In this document: in pieces, positions 25,574 to 33,784 of the stretch
How positions within the stretch are numbered: the first letter of the stretch is position 1
How the letters are laid out: each line of letters starts with the position of its first letter
Assembly: GCA_963791945.1 (NCBI GenBank)
Contig: CAWBUD010000002.1
Location: 2,914,001 to 2,978,000, forward strand
DNA from: PALSA-1003 sp963791945
Lineage (GTDB): Bacteria; Pseudomonadota; Gammaproteobacteria; Burkholderiales; Casimicrobiaceae
Length of the DNA stretch: 64,000 nt
Direction: 5' to 3'
Translations under genes and position numbers: made by a program
Notes under the pieces: model-generated
The model's database searches: none
Seen by the model: only the letters and a program-made list of their open reading frames with translations
What the model was told of the DNA's origin: nothing

Positions 25574-26764
25574 ATGAACGACCGCGCTTCGCTTTCGCAC
25601 GAGCTCCATGCCCGCGGCACGGTCCGGGCGCTGGTCGCTTCGCAGATCCGCGAGGTAGCGAATGCGGGTCTCGGAGATCCCGATATCCTCGCGTTCTGGT
25701 TCGGGGAGCCCGACGAAGTAACCCCGGCGTACATCCGCGACGCCGCCGTGGCTTCGCTCGCCGCCGGCGAAACCTTCTACACGCAGAACTTCGGGATCCC
25801 CGAGCTGCGGGACGCGATCGCGGACTACCTGTCGCGCCTGCGCCGCCCCGTCGCGCCGGGCAACGTCGCCGTTACGGCCTCCGGCATGTCGGCACTGATG
25901 CTCTGCGTCGAGGCGCTGATCGACGCCGGCGACCGCGTCGTGTGCGTCACGCCGCTTTGGCCGAACCTGACCGAGATCCCGAAGATCCTCGGCGCGGAGG
26001 TCGTTCGCGTGCCCCTCGAGTTCGGCGAAGGCGGATGGCGGCTCGATGTCGATCGGCTCATTGCCGCGCTCGCGCCCGGCACGCGCGCGGTGATGATCAA
26101 CTCCCCCAACAATCCGACCGGCTGGACGCTGGACAGCGAAGCGCGGGACGCGATCCTCGCGCATTGCCGCAGGCACGGCATCTGGATCATCGCCGACGAC
26201 GTCTACGAGCGGCTCTACTACGCCGGGAGCGGGGCCGTCGCGGTAGCGCCCTCGTTCCTCGATCGCGCCGATCCGAGCGACCGTGTCGTCAGCATCAACA
26301 GCTTCTCCAAGGCGTGGCTGATGACGGGATGGCGGCTAGGCTGGATCGTCGCACCGTCGGAGCTGATGCCGGACCTGGGCAAGCTCATCGAGTACAACAC
26401 GTCGTGCTCGCCGGTGTTCGTGCAGCGCGCGGGCGTCGTGGCGATCCGGGACGGGGAGCCGACGGTGCTCCGCACGCTCGAGCGCTTCCGTGCCGCGCGC
26501 GATTTTCTCGTGGAGAATCTGGCTGCGATTCGCGGCGTCCACGCCGCGCTCCCTCCCGGGGCGATGTATGTATTCTTCCGCGTCGATGGCGTGACGGACA
26601 GCCTCGTGTTCTGCAAGCGCCTCGTGCGGGAAGCGAAGCTGGGGCTCGCCCCCGGCAGCGCTTTCGGCCCCGAAGGACAGGGGTTCGTTCGCTGGTGCTT
26701 CGCCGCCGCAGAGGACCGGCTCGCCGAAGGCGTGCAGCGGCTCGAGGCGTTTCTCGCCCGATGA
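25574..26764 (+). CDS. PLP-dependent class I aminotransferase
   Basis: A 396-residue fold-type I aminotransferase. The PLP lysine is Lys246 in SINSFSKAWLMTGWRLGW, with NSPNNPTGWTLD (about residues 177-188) and WIIADDVYERLYY upstream as the cofactor-binding segments. A longer in-frame ORF exists upstream but is antisense to the yffB-like gene; the ATG at 25574 gives the normal N-terminus. The stop overlaps the ATG of the following binding-protein gene (ATGA at 26761-26764), so they form an operon. The amino-acid substrate cannot be told; it resembles aspartate/aromatic-type enzymes. Confidence 0.92.
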   Translation: MNDRASLSHELHARGTVRALVASQIREVANAGLGDPDILAFWFGEPDEVTPAYIRDAAVASLAAGETFYTQNFGIPELRDAIADYLSRLRRPVAPGNVAVTASGMSALMLCVEALIDAGDRVVCVTPLWPNLTEIPKILGAEVVRVPLEFGEGGWRLDVDRLIAALAPGTRAVMINSPNNPTGWTLDSEARDAILAHCRRHGIWIIADDVYERLYYAGSGAVAVAPSFLDRADPSDRVVSINSFSKAWLMTGWRLGWIVAPSELMPDLGKLIEYNTSCSPVFVQRAGVVAIRDGEPTVLRTLERFRAARDFLVENLAAIRGVHAALPPGAMYVFFRVDGVTDSLVFCKRLVREAKLGLAPGSAFGPEGQGFVRWCFAAAEDRLAEGVQRLEAFLAR

Positions 26765-27873
26765 TTCGCCGCACGCTCGCGTGGATGGCCGTCGCTCTCG
26801 CGGCGACCGTCGTCCCGGCTGCCCGGGCCGCCGACATGACCAAGACGATCCACGTCGCGTTCGGCGCAGCGGAAAACGGCTTCGATCCGCAGGCCGTCTA
26901 CGACGCCTACTCGGTCTACGTCTGCCACGCCATCTTCGATCCGCTTTACAGCTACGACTATTTCGCGCGCCCGGTGCGCCTCGTCCCGAACACCGCTGGC
27001 GCTCTGCCGGAGATCACCGACGGTGGACGCACGTTCACGGTCAAGGTCCGGCCGGGCATCTACTTCGCCGACGATCCCGCATTCAGGGGCAGGAAGCGCG
27101 AGCTGACCGCCGAGGACTACGTCTACACGATCAAGCGCATCTTCGATCCGAAGGTTCGCTCCTACTGGCTCTATCTTTTCGATCATCGTCTCCTCGGTCT
27201 CGACGAGGTGCTCGAGCGCTCGCGTAAAGCCGATCGCTTCGACTACGACGCGAAGATCGAGGGGCTGCAGGCGCTCGATCGCTACACGCTGCGGCTCAAG
27301 TTCAAGGAGCCGTATTACGCCTTCCAGTACTGGCTCTCCTACGACGGGTTGGCGGCGGTCGCGCGCGAAGTGGTCGAGGCGTACGGGGACGATTCGAACC
27401 GCGTCATGGAGCACCCCGTAGGAACGGGCCCGTACCGCCTGAAGTCGTGGACTCGCGGGCAGAAGATCGTGCTCGAAGCCAACCCGGGCTTCCGCGACGA
27501 GACCTATCCTGTTCCCGGTGCAGGCAGCGAGCCGAACGACGCCGGGATCGCCCGCGCGAACGCCGGGAAGAAGCTTCCGATCGTCGGCCGCATCGAAGTC
27601 TCCATCATCGAGGAAGCGCTGCCGCGACTCCTGGCCTTCAACAGCGGGCAGCTCGAAGATCTCTCCCGCCCGAGCGGTGTGCAGAACGACCTTATGGCTG
27701 TCGATCGTGTGGCGCACGAGGCGCAGGCGACCCCGCTCGATCTCGAAGATTGCATAGGCCTTGTCGCCCTGGCGAAACAGGAGCTCGTCCGGCGCGAGCT
27801 CGCGCAGCCGCGAGCGGTCGCGAAACGATTTGGGAAGCCAGTCGAAGGCGGACATATCGAAAGGCCTGGTTGA
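26761..27873 (+). pseudogene. Truncated oligopeptide-type ABC binding protein, fused to antisense sequence
   Basis: The first ~300 codons encode a normal periplasmic binding protein of the peptide/nickel type (SBP family 5). There is a signal peptide ending at ARAAD, then IHVAFGAAENGFDPQ, FDPLYSYDYFARPVRLVPN and EHPVGTGPYRLKSWTRGQKI. The homology stops near AFNSGQLED at about 27664. The remaining frame to the stop at 27873 is the antisense of a Crp/Fnr-type regulator and is not real protein. Normal members have about 500-600 residues, so the C-terminal lobe is lost and the product should not bind ligand. The cause is a deletion or inversion, or an assembly join. Confidence 0.8.
27664..27855 (-). 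pseudogene. Crp/Fnr-family regulator, 5' fragment
   Basis: From an ATG at 27855 the minus strand encodes about 63 residues of a cyclic-nucleotide-binding-type regulator: SFRDRSRLRELAPDELLFRQ, then AYAIFEIERGRLRLVRHT and VVLHTARAGE. This is the start of the effector domain. The frame then runs into the antisense of the binding-protein gene at about 27664, and the rest of the effector domain and the DNA-binding helix-turn-helix are missing. It is a broken gene fragment. Confidence 0.78.
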
Positions 27874-27907
27874 GTCGCAGAGCGGCGGAGCGCACGGGTC
27901 TCGCGTA

Positions 27908-27964
27908 ACCCGGGGTTCGCTCACGCTCACCCCGGGGCTACGCTCACCCCCGGGCTACGCTCAC
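27908..27964. repeat. Dispersed palindromic repeat, copy C (one and a half units)
   Basis: A 57-base copy of the repeat seen at 15408 and 25171. It has one full unit followed by a second right half (CTCACCCCC then GGGCTACG). It covers the stop codon and the last six codons of the minus-strand Rieske oxygenase gene. Confidence 0.75.
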
Positions 27965-29056
27965 ACCGAGCTGCTCATCGCGCATGAACTCGCACAACAG
28001 CCGGTGGAAGTGATGCGTGCCACGCTCGCGGGCCGGCGAATAACGCCCGCCGCGATAGAACCGCGACCGCACGCCGCGCTGGACGGCTTCGACCACCGCT
28101 TCGTCTTCCAGCTCCACTTCGTGCAGCGTGGCGCCGGCGCCGCGCCCGCGCTTCTCTTCGTCCCAGACGTAGGCACGGAACTCGACCCGGGTCCGATCGA
28201 CCGCCTCGGGAACGACCCGATTGAGCGACATCCCCCACGGATAGAAATTGAGCATCAGGTTGGGAAAGATCCACCAGTAGCACGCGGCGACGCGCCCTCG
28301 CGGGTCGCCAGCGACCGAGGGCTCGAAGCCCGCTTCGCCGTCCTTGGCGAACGCGAGCTGGAGGCTTGAATAGCGGAAGAGCTCGTCCGCGTAGGTGCCG
28401 TAGTCGACCACGCGATTGAGCCCCGGATGCACGAAGGGAATGTGGAAGCCTTCGAGATAGTTCTCCACGTACAGCGCCCAGTGCGCGCCCACGACATAGT
28501 CGCGGCTCGAGGCGGAATCGGCGCGCGCACGGTCGACCGGCAAAGCCGCCAGGCGGTCGGTCATGTCGCCGATAAAGGCATCGAGCGGCGCCCGTGGATC
28601 GATCGCCGCGAAGCCGTGATTGGCCCACGCCGCGAAGGGTACGGCCGGCAGATCGTCGGAAGGCGACGGAAAGTTCTTCGCCAGCGCGAATTCGGGCATG
28701 AACGTCATCCTTCCCGAAAGATCGAAGCGCCGCGAGTGATAGCCGCACCGTATCTCGCTCGCGCCTGCGCACGGTTCCTTCACGAGAATGTTGCCGCGAT
28801 GGGTGCAGACATTGGCGAGACAGCGCAGTGCGCCCGAAGCGTCGCGGGCAAGCAGCAGCGGCTCTTCCCAGAGGCCCGGCAGCAGCGCGCGTGGAGAGAG
28901 CGACCCTGCGCCGGCGACGTCGGTCAGGTCGCCGATCCATTGCCAGCAGCGCGCGAAGATGCGCTCCCGGGCGAGCGCAAACGACTGCTCGTCGCGATAG
29001 AACGCGGCGTCGAGCGTCGACGCGACGGTGATGTCCGGATCGACGGCGTAGCTCAC
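27944..29056 (-). CDS. Rieske-type ring-hydroxylating oxygenase, alpha subunit
   Basis: A 370-residue oxygenase component. The Rieske [2Fe-2S] ligands are Cys84/His86 (CTHRG) and Cys104/His107 (CGYHSRRF). The mononuclear iron site is seen as NYLEGFHIPFVHPGLN with His205 and His210. Such proteins take electrons from a separate reductase, absent here, and hydroxylate or demethylate a substrate; the substrate is not evident. The GTG start at 29056 lies 19 bases after the formyltransferase-ACT gene, so they are likely co-transcribed. The last residues (SVARG) are encoded by a dispersed repeat, which suggests the native C-terminus was altered. Confidence 0.9.
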   Translation of the reverse strand: MSYAVDPDITVASTLDAAFYRDEQSFALARERIFARCWQWIGDLTDVAGAGSLSPRALLPGLWEEPLLLARDASGALRCLANVCTHRGNILVKEPCAGASEIRCGYHSRRFDLSGRMTFMPEFALAKNFPSPSDDLPAVPFAAWANHGFAAIDPRAPLDAFIGDMTDRLAALPVDRARADSASSRDYVVGAHWALYVENYLEGFHIPFVHPGLNRVVDYGTYADELFRYSSLQLAFAKDGEAGFEPSVAGDPRGRVAACYWWIFPNLMLNFYPWGMSLNRVVPEAVDRTRVEFRAYVWDEEKRGRGAGATLHEVELEDEAVVEAVQRGVRSRFYRGGRYSPARERGTHHFHRLLCEFMRDEQLGVSVARG

Positions 29057-29075
29057 TCTAAAGCCCGTGCTGGCG

Positions 29076-30206
29076 CTACAGCGCGATATCGACCGTCATT
29101 TCCTTGGTCAGCGGCTCGAGCGCGGCGCGAAGCTCCTCGTTGGAGACCGACGAAGGCACGACGAGCAGCGCCTTGACCTTGAACAGGTGATCGGCGGGGG
29201 TGGCGCCGTCGACGATCTCGGTGTGCAGGTCCTCGATGCCGACGCGGCGCCGCGCGAGGCTCCCCGATAACTCGCTGACGATGCCGGGGCGGTCGTGACC
29301 GACGAGCTCTAGCCTGACGGCCCGTCGTCCGGCGGGCACCTGGATGCGCTCCTCCTTGGTGACGGCGACGTGCACGCCGGAGCTGTCGAGGGCCTGAAGT
29401 GCGGCCGCGAGCGGCCCCGCGCTCTGCTCGGGAACCTCGAAATGCACGACGCCCGCAAACTGGCCCTCCAGCGTCGCGATGCGGCTGCCGGCCCAGTTGG
29501 CGCCGAAGCCGTGCGCCCGCTCCGAGATGAGGCTCACGATCCCCGGCCGATCCGATCCGGTCACCGTGGCCACCAGCGAGGCCAGCGCCGCGCCGCCCTG
29601 CTCCGTCAGAGACACGGTACGCCGGATCATCGGTGCCCTGGTCGCGAAGCGCTCGTCCTGCGGACGCGCGGGGAGCTCGCCATGCTCTCGCGCATGCCGA
29701 ACCACGCGGGTAAGCAGCTCGAAGCCCATCGGCGCGAGCGCGCGCTCCCACAGTTCTCGCGCCGTCTCGCCCTTCATCACGAAACACCAGTCCTGAGCGG
29801 CGATCGCCCCGCCATCCATCGTGTCGGCAAGGTGGTAGACGGTTCCTCCGGCGATCGGATCCCCCTCGAGGATCGTCCATTCGACGGCGGCGATGCCGCG
29901 ATGCCGCGGCAGGAGCGACGGGTGGTAGCCGATGCCGCCCAGCCGCGAGCGGGCCAGCGCTTCACGGCTCACCCGCGCGTGGGTATGCGCCGCCACGATC
30001 AGATCCGTGCCGTCGACGATCGCTTCGCCCGGAACGTTCTTCGGATTGGCGAGCACGTGGACAGGCACGCCGGTCGCCTGCGCGACCTGCGCCACCCGGT
30101 CATCCGCGGCAGGCACGACCACGCCGGCGATATCCGTGCCGTCGGCGCGCAGAAGCTCGAAAACCCTGGCCCCGAAGTACCGGGACCCGGCGAGGGTGCA
30201 TTTCAT
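29076..30206 (-). CDS. Formyltransferase-domain protein fused to two ACT domains
   Basis: A 376-residue protein. Residues 1-185 are a formyltransferase N-domain with active-site text GIGYHPSLLPRHRG (His95) and ADTMDGGAI (Asp131). The Asn of the usual N-x-H motif is Gly93, and HPSLLPRHRG is the form seen in 10-formyltetrahydrofolate dehydrogenase hydrolase domains. Residues about 208-280 (LVATVTGSDRPGIVSLISER) and 295-370 (LELVGHDRPGIVSELSGSLA) are two ACT domains like GcvR. PurU has ACT then formyl-domain; here the order is reversed. An internal Met at residue 193 could mark an old gene boundary. It may deformylate or transfer formyl from folate under amino-acid control, but this is inference. 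The Rieske gene follows. Confidence 0.82.
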   Translation of the reverse strand: MKCTLAGSRYFGARVFELLRADGTDIAGVVVPAADDRVAQVAQATGVPVHVLANPKNVPGEAIVDGTDLIVAAHTHARVSREALARSRLGGIGYHPSLLPRHRGIAAVEWTILEGDPIAGGTVYHLADTMDGGAIAAQDWCFVMKGETARELWERALAPMGFELLTRVVRHAREHGELPARPQDERFATRAPMIRRTVSLTEQGGAALASLVATVTGSDRPGIVSLISERAHGFGANWAGSRIATLEGQFAGVVHFEVPEQSAGPLAAALQALDSSGVHVAVTKEERIQVPAGRRAVRLELVGHDRPGIVSELSGSLARRRVGIEDLHTEIVDGATPADHLFKVKALLVVPSSVSNEELRAALEPLTKEMTVDIAL

Positions 30207-30485
30207 ATGGAGTCGACTGCGGGGCGAGCGCGGGAGATTGTAGGCATTCGGGGAACGGCCTGCAAACGCTCACGAGGCGTGGACGATGCCCCACAGGCGC
30301 CGCGATTCCGCGAGGTCCATAATACGCTACGCTCGGCGCCGTCGGGTGCGCTCGATCCGGCAAAAATTATCTGCGCGGGGTGTCGAATTCATCCCCGCCC
30401 GTTCGTCAATAGGGTAGGGCCCGGGCTCTCCGGCGGCCGATGCCGTCCGCCCGGTGCCGGTTTTCAATCCGCAAAAGGACCGACC

Positions 30486-30902
30486 ATGCTCCAGCTCGAT
30501 ACCTATCTTTTCTTCGACGGAACCTGTGCCGAGGCGATGCGCTTCTACGAGCGCACGCTGGGCGGGGAGCTCATGCTCATGAAGAATTCCGAATCGCCTG
30601 CTGCGTCCCGGACGCCTCCGGGCGACGGCGAGCGCATCATGCATGCGCGACTCGCGCTCGACGGCCGGACCCTCATGGCCTCCGACTGGCCGAGCGACCG
30701 TCCCTATGAAGGCATGAAAGGATTTTCGCTCTCGCTCGCGTACCCGACCGTGGAGGAAGCGAAGCGCGTGTTCGATGCGCTCGCCGAGGGAGGAAAGATC
30801 ACCATGCCGTTGGCGAAGACATTCTGGGCCGAGACCTTCGGCATGTGCATCGACCGCTTCGGCACGCACTGGATGGTCAACGGCAAACTCGCAAGCATGT
30901 AA
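30486..30902 (+). CDS. VOC-family (PhnB-like) protein
   Basis: A 138-residue protein of the glyoxalase/VOC superfamily, PhnB/YjdN type. It opens with TYLFFDGTCAEAMRFYERTL and GGELMLMKNSE. It keeps MHARLALDGRTLMASDW mid-protein and closes with MCIDRFGTHWMVNGK, all characteristic of the family. The ATG at 30486 has AAAGGA seven bases ahead. It is the first of three small plus-strand genes. Members are mostly uncharacterised, so no reaction is proposed. Confidence 0.9.
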   Translation: MLQLDTYLFFDGTCAEAMRFYERTLGGELMLMKNSESPAASRTPPGDGERIMHARLALDGRTLMASDWPSDRPYEGMKGFSLSLAYPTVEEAKRVFDALAEGGKITMPLAKTFWAETFGMCIDRFGTHWMVNGKLASM

Positions 30903-30933
30903 CCTCGACAACTCGATCGATTTGGAGGCGTCT

Positions 30934-31293
30934 ATGAGCTATGTGGATGGCTTCGTGGTGCCCGTCCCGGTGAAGAATTTGCCGGCCTATCGGCGCCTGG
31001 CAAAGAAAGCAGGAAGAATCTGGAAGGAGTACGGCGCCCTCGATTACAAGGAATGGCTCGGCGACGACGTGCCGTTCGGCAAGCTCACGTCTTTCCCGCG
31101 AAGCGTCAAGGTCAAGCGCGGCGAGACCGTGGTGTTCTCGTGGATCGTTTACAAGTCGCGCAAAGACCGCGATCGCGTCAACGCCAAGGTGATGAAGGAT
31201 CCGCGGCTCGCGGACATGACGGATCCGAAGAAGCTTCCTTTCGACGGCAAGCGGCTCATTTACGGCGGATTCAAGCTCCTGATCACCGTGTGA
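30934..31293 (+). CDS. DUF1428 family protein
   Basis: A 119-residue protein of the DUF1428 (YbaA-like) family. The opening SYVDGFVVPVPVKNLPAYRR and the later VVFSWIVYKSRKDRDRVNAK and FDGKRLIYGGFKLLI are diagnostic. The fold is a dimeric ferredoxin-like barrel and the function is unknown. The start has TTTGGAGG eight bases ahead. It lies 31 bases after the VOC gene and 19 before the hydrolase gene, which suggests one transcript. Confidence 0.92.
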   Translation: MSYVDGFVVPVPVKNLPAYRRLAKKAGRIWKEYGALDYKEWLGDDVPFGKLTSFPRSVKVKRGETVVFSWIVYKSRKDRDRVNAKVMKDPRLADMTDPKKLPFDGKRLIYGGFKLLITV

Positions 31294-31312
31294 GCCGCGC
31301 GCTGCGCGACGG

Positions 31313-32011
31313 ATGACTACCGACCCGCAAGCGCTGACGATCACGATCGACGACGCGCAGAGCCTCTCGGGCCTGTTGCAGGCGCCTGAGGACGCTCGGG
31401 CCTGCTACGTATTGGCGCATGGTGCCGGTGCGGGCATGCTGCACCCCTTCATGGGGGGAATCGCCCACGCGCTCGCCGAGCGCGGGATCGCAAGCTTGCG
31501 CTACCAGTTTCCCTACATGCAGCGGCGCTCGAAGCGCCCCGATCCGCCCAAGGTCGCGCAAGCGACCGTGCGCGCGGCGGTGGCGGAAGCCTCGCATCGC
31601 CTGCCCGGCCTTCCCTTGTTCGCTGGCGGTAAGTCGTTTGGAGGCCGCATGACGTCGCAGGCGCAGGCTGCGTCGCCGCTGCCCGCCGTGCGCGGCCTCG
31701 TCTTCCTGGGCTTTCCGCTGCACCCCGCAGGACGTCCGTCGACCGAGCGCGGCGCGCATCTCGCGGACATACGGATTCCGATGCTGTTCCTGCAGGGAAC
31801 GCGCGATGCGCTCGCCGAGCTCTCGCTGCTGCAACCGCTCACCACGCGGCTCGGCCCGGCTGCGACGCTCGTGCTCTTCGATGACGCCGACCACTCGTTC
31901 CACGTCCCGGCGCGCAGCGCTCGCAAGGATGCGGACGCGCTGCGTGGACTGGCGGATGCGATGGCGGAGTGGATCGGGCGGCGGATCGAACACACGGCTG
32001 CGCGCCGATAA
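31313..32011 (+). CDS. Alpha/beta hydrolase (KANL3/Tex30-like)
   Basis: A 232-residue alpha/beta hydrolase. LAHGAGAGMLHPFM (about residues 34-47) forms the oxyanion region, GGKSFGGRMTS contains the likely nucleophile Ser near residue 107, and FLQGTRDALAE and DDADHSFHVP supply the Asp and His. This set matches the KANL3/Tex30-type dienelactone-hydrolase-like family. There is no signal peptide. It is third in the little operon with the VOC and DUF1428 genes, and its stop faces the MerR-TPR gene six bases away. Substrate unknown. Confidence 0.87.
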   Translation: MTTDPQALTITIDDAQSLSGLLQAPEDARACYVLAHGAGAGMLHPFMGGIAHALAERGIASLRYQFPYMQRRSKRPDPPKVAQATVRAAVAEASHRLPGLPLFAGGKSFGGRMTSQAQAASPLPAVRGLVFLGFPLHPAGRPSTERGAHLADIRIPMLFLQGTRDALAELSLLQPLTTRLGPAATLVLFDDADHSFHVPARSARKDADALRGLADAMAEWIGRRIEHTAARR

Positions 32012-32017
32012 CGGCGC

Positions 32018-32869
32018 TCACCTCGCGTCGGCGGTGAGCACGCGGTACCTTGCCATGTGCTGGATCGCTTCCTTGCGCCGACCGAGCGTCTCGCATAGGA
32101 GAGCCAGGTTGTAGTGGCAGTCGGCGAAGCGCGCGTCGAGCGCAAGCGCGGCCTGATACGCCTTGAGCGCCTCGGTGCCGCGCTTCATGTCCTCGAGCAG
32201 CACGCCGAGGTTGTAGAGCAGCACCGAGTCGCTGCCGCAGTCGAGGAGCGCTTCGCGATAGACCTGTTCCGCGCGAGCGAGGCGTCCGGTTTCGTGCAGC
32301 AGCCGGCCGAGGTTGATGCGTGCATCGAGCAGCGCCGGATCGGCGGCGATCGCCCGCTCGTACGCGGCGGACGCGGCTTCGGGGTCGTCCTTCTCTAGGG
32401 TGACGGCATCGTCGAACCCCGCCTGCGCGTCCTGGATGCGGTGGACGGCCGGTGGAATCGCGGCTTCCACGCTCACCTCGGCAGGGCGCTCGATGACGGA
32501 GAGCGAGCCGTTCGCCGGATCGCCGTCGAATTCGAGCAGATACTGTCCCGACTCGGCCTGCCACCGGCTGGCGCCCTCTCTCACGACCACCTTGTCGGCG
32601 ACCGCCGAGATGCAGAGCCCGGAAAGCGGCATGGTTTCGGGCAGATGGCGCCGAAGCTCCTTCACCGAGCGCGTGATGCGCCGCTGCGGCACGTTGGCGT
32701 CGGCCAGTGCCTGCGCGGTCCGGAGCACGATCAGGTCCTGGAACGAAAAAAGCCACGCGCTGCGCGGCCCGCGCGTCGGCGTGACGAATCCGGCGGCGAT
32801 CAACGCTCGGATGGTGCTGCGCGGCAGGCGAAGCAGCTTCTCGACGTCGCGGACGCCGTAGCGTTGCAT
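32018..32869 (-). CDS. MerR-type HTH protein with C-terminal TPR repeats
   Basis: A 283-residue probable regulator. Residues 1-75 form a MerR-type winged helix (GVRDVEKLLRLPRSTIRALI, then FSFQDLIVLRTAQAL). Residues 150-275 are three or four tetratricopeptide repeats (DPEAASAAYERAIAADPALL, LLYNLGVLLEDMKRGTEALK and others). The combination is known beside Ku and LigD genes. It follows Ku by 18 bases on the same strand, so it is probably co-transcribed and may adjust expression of the end-joining genes or hold them in a complex; both are guesses. Confidence 0.87.
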   Translation of the reverse strand: MQRYGVRDVEKLLRLPRSTIRALIAAGFVTPTRGPRSAWLFSFQDLIVLRTAQALADANVPQRRITRSVKELRRHLPETMPLSGLCISAVADKVVVREGASRWQAESGQYLLEFDGDPANGSLSVIERPAEVSVEAAIPPAVHRIQDAQAGFDDAVTLEKDDPEAASAAYERAIAADPALLDARINLGRLLHETGRLARAEQVYREALLDCGSDSVLLYNLGVLLEDMKRGTEALKAYQAALALDARFADCHYNLALLCETLGRRKEAIQHMARYRVLTADAR

Positions 32870-32887
32870 GGCCCCGCTGCGGGAGCT

Positions 32888-33781
32888 CTAGGCTTTTTTC
32901 CGTGCGCTCTTGCGCGCAACCGGAACGGCCGGCTCCGGAGCGGGCTCGGCGCGCTTGGGCGGTTTGCGCGTCCCGGCCTCGGCCGCCTTCGCTCTCGACG
33001 GCGCGGTCGCGCGCTTCTCGAGGCTCGCCCGGAGCGCGTCCATGAGATCGATGACCTGTGCTCCCGGCTGGGGCTCTTCGGCCAGCGTGATCTGCTGGCC
33101 CTCGACTTTCTTCTGCACCGCGGCTTCGATCCGCTCGGTGACTTCGTCCTTGTACGCGGCGGGATCGAAGGCATCGGAGGCCTGCTGCTCGATCAGCTGC
33201 CGCGCGAGCTTGAGCTCGGCGGGCTTCACCTCGGTCCTCGGAATCTCGAGGTCCTTGATCGAGCGCACTTCGCGCGCGTAGAGAAGCTGCTGCATGACGA
33301 GGCCGTCCTCGATCGGCCGGATCATCACGATGTACTGCTTGCCGCGCGCGGCCCAGCGGCCGATGGCGCAGCGTTCGGATTCACGCAGGGCCTCGCCCAG
33401 GAGCGCGAACGGCTTGGCGCCGCCCTTGTCGGGCGCCAGGTAGTACGCCTTGTCGAAGTACACCGGATCGATCGCGTCGATCGGCACGAACTCGGTGATC
33501 TCCGCCATGTGCGTACCGGCTTCCTCCATCGCCTTCAATTCCTCCGGCGAGAAGATCACGTATTGGTCCTTCGCGAACTCGTAACCCTTCACCATGTCTT
33601 CGCGCGAAACCGGCACGTCTTCCTTGATGCAGAAGTACTGCTGCCGGAGACGGGAACCGCACGCCTTGTGGAGCAGGTTGAAGGAGATCGTGCGGCTCGC
33701 TTCGGTGGCGGAATAGAGCTTCACCGGTATCGACACCAGTCCGAAGGAAACCGTCAGCGACGCAATCGATCGTGCGGCCAT
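32888..33781 (-). CDS. ku: DNA end-binding protein Ku
   Basis: A 297-residue bacterial Ku. As a homodimer ring it binds broken DNA ends and recruits LigD for non-homologous end joining. The start IASLTVSFGLVSIPVKLYSA and the later LARQLIEQQASDAFDPAAYK, the LigD-binding region before the tail, are diagnostic. The C-terminus from about residue 250 is rich in Lys, Arg, Pro and Ala, the usual DNA-binding extension. It starts three bases after the ligD stop, which shows an operon of ligD, ku and the MerR-TPR gene. Confidence 0.97.
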   Translation of the reverse strand: MAARSIASLTVSFGLVSIPVKLYSATEASRTISFNLLHKACGSRLRQQYFCIKEDVPVSREDMVKGYEFAKDQYVIFSPEELKAMEEAGTHMAEITEFVPIDAIDPVYFDKAYYLAPDKGGAKPFALLGEALRESERCAIGRWAARGKQYIVMIRPIEDGLVMQQLLYAREVRSIKDLEIPRTEVKPAELKLARQLIEQQASDAFDPAAYKDEVTERIEAAVQKKVEGQQITLAEEPQPGAQVIDLMDALRASLEKRATAPSRAKAAEAGTRKPPKRAEPAPEPAVPVARKSARKKA

Positions 33782-33784
33782 GTT

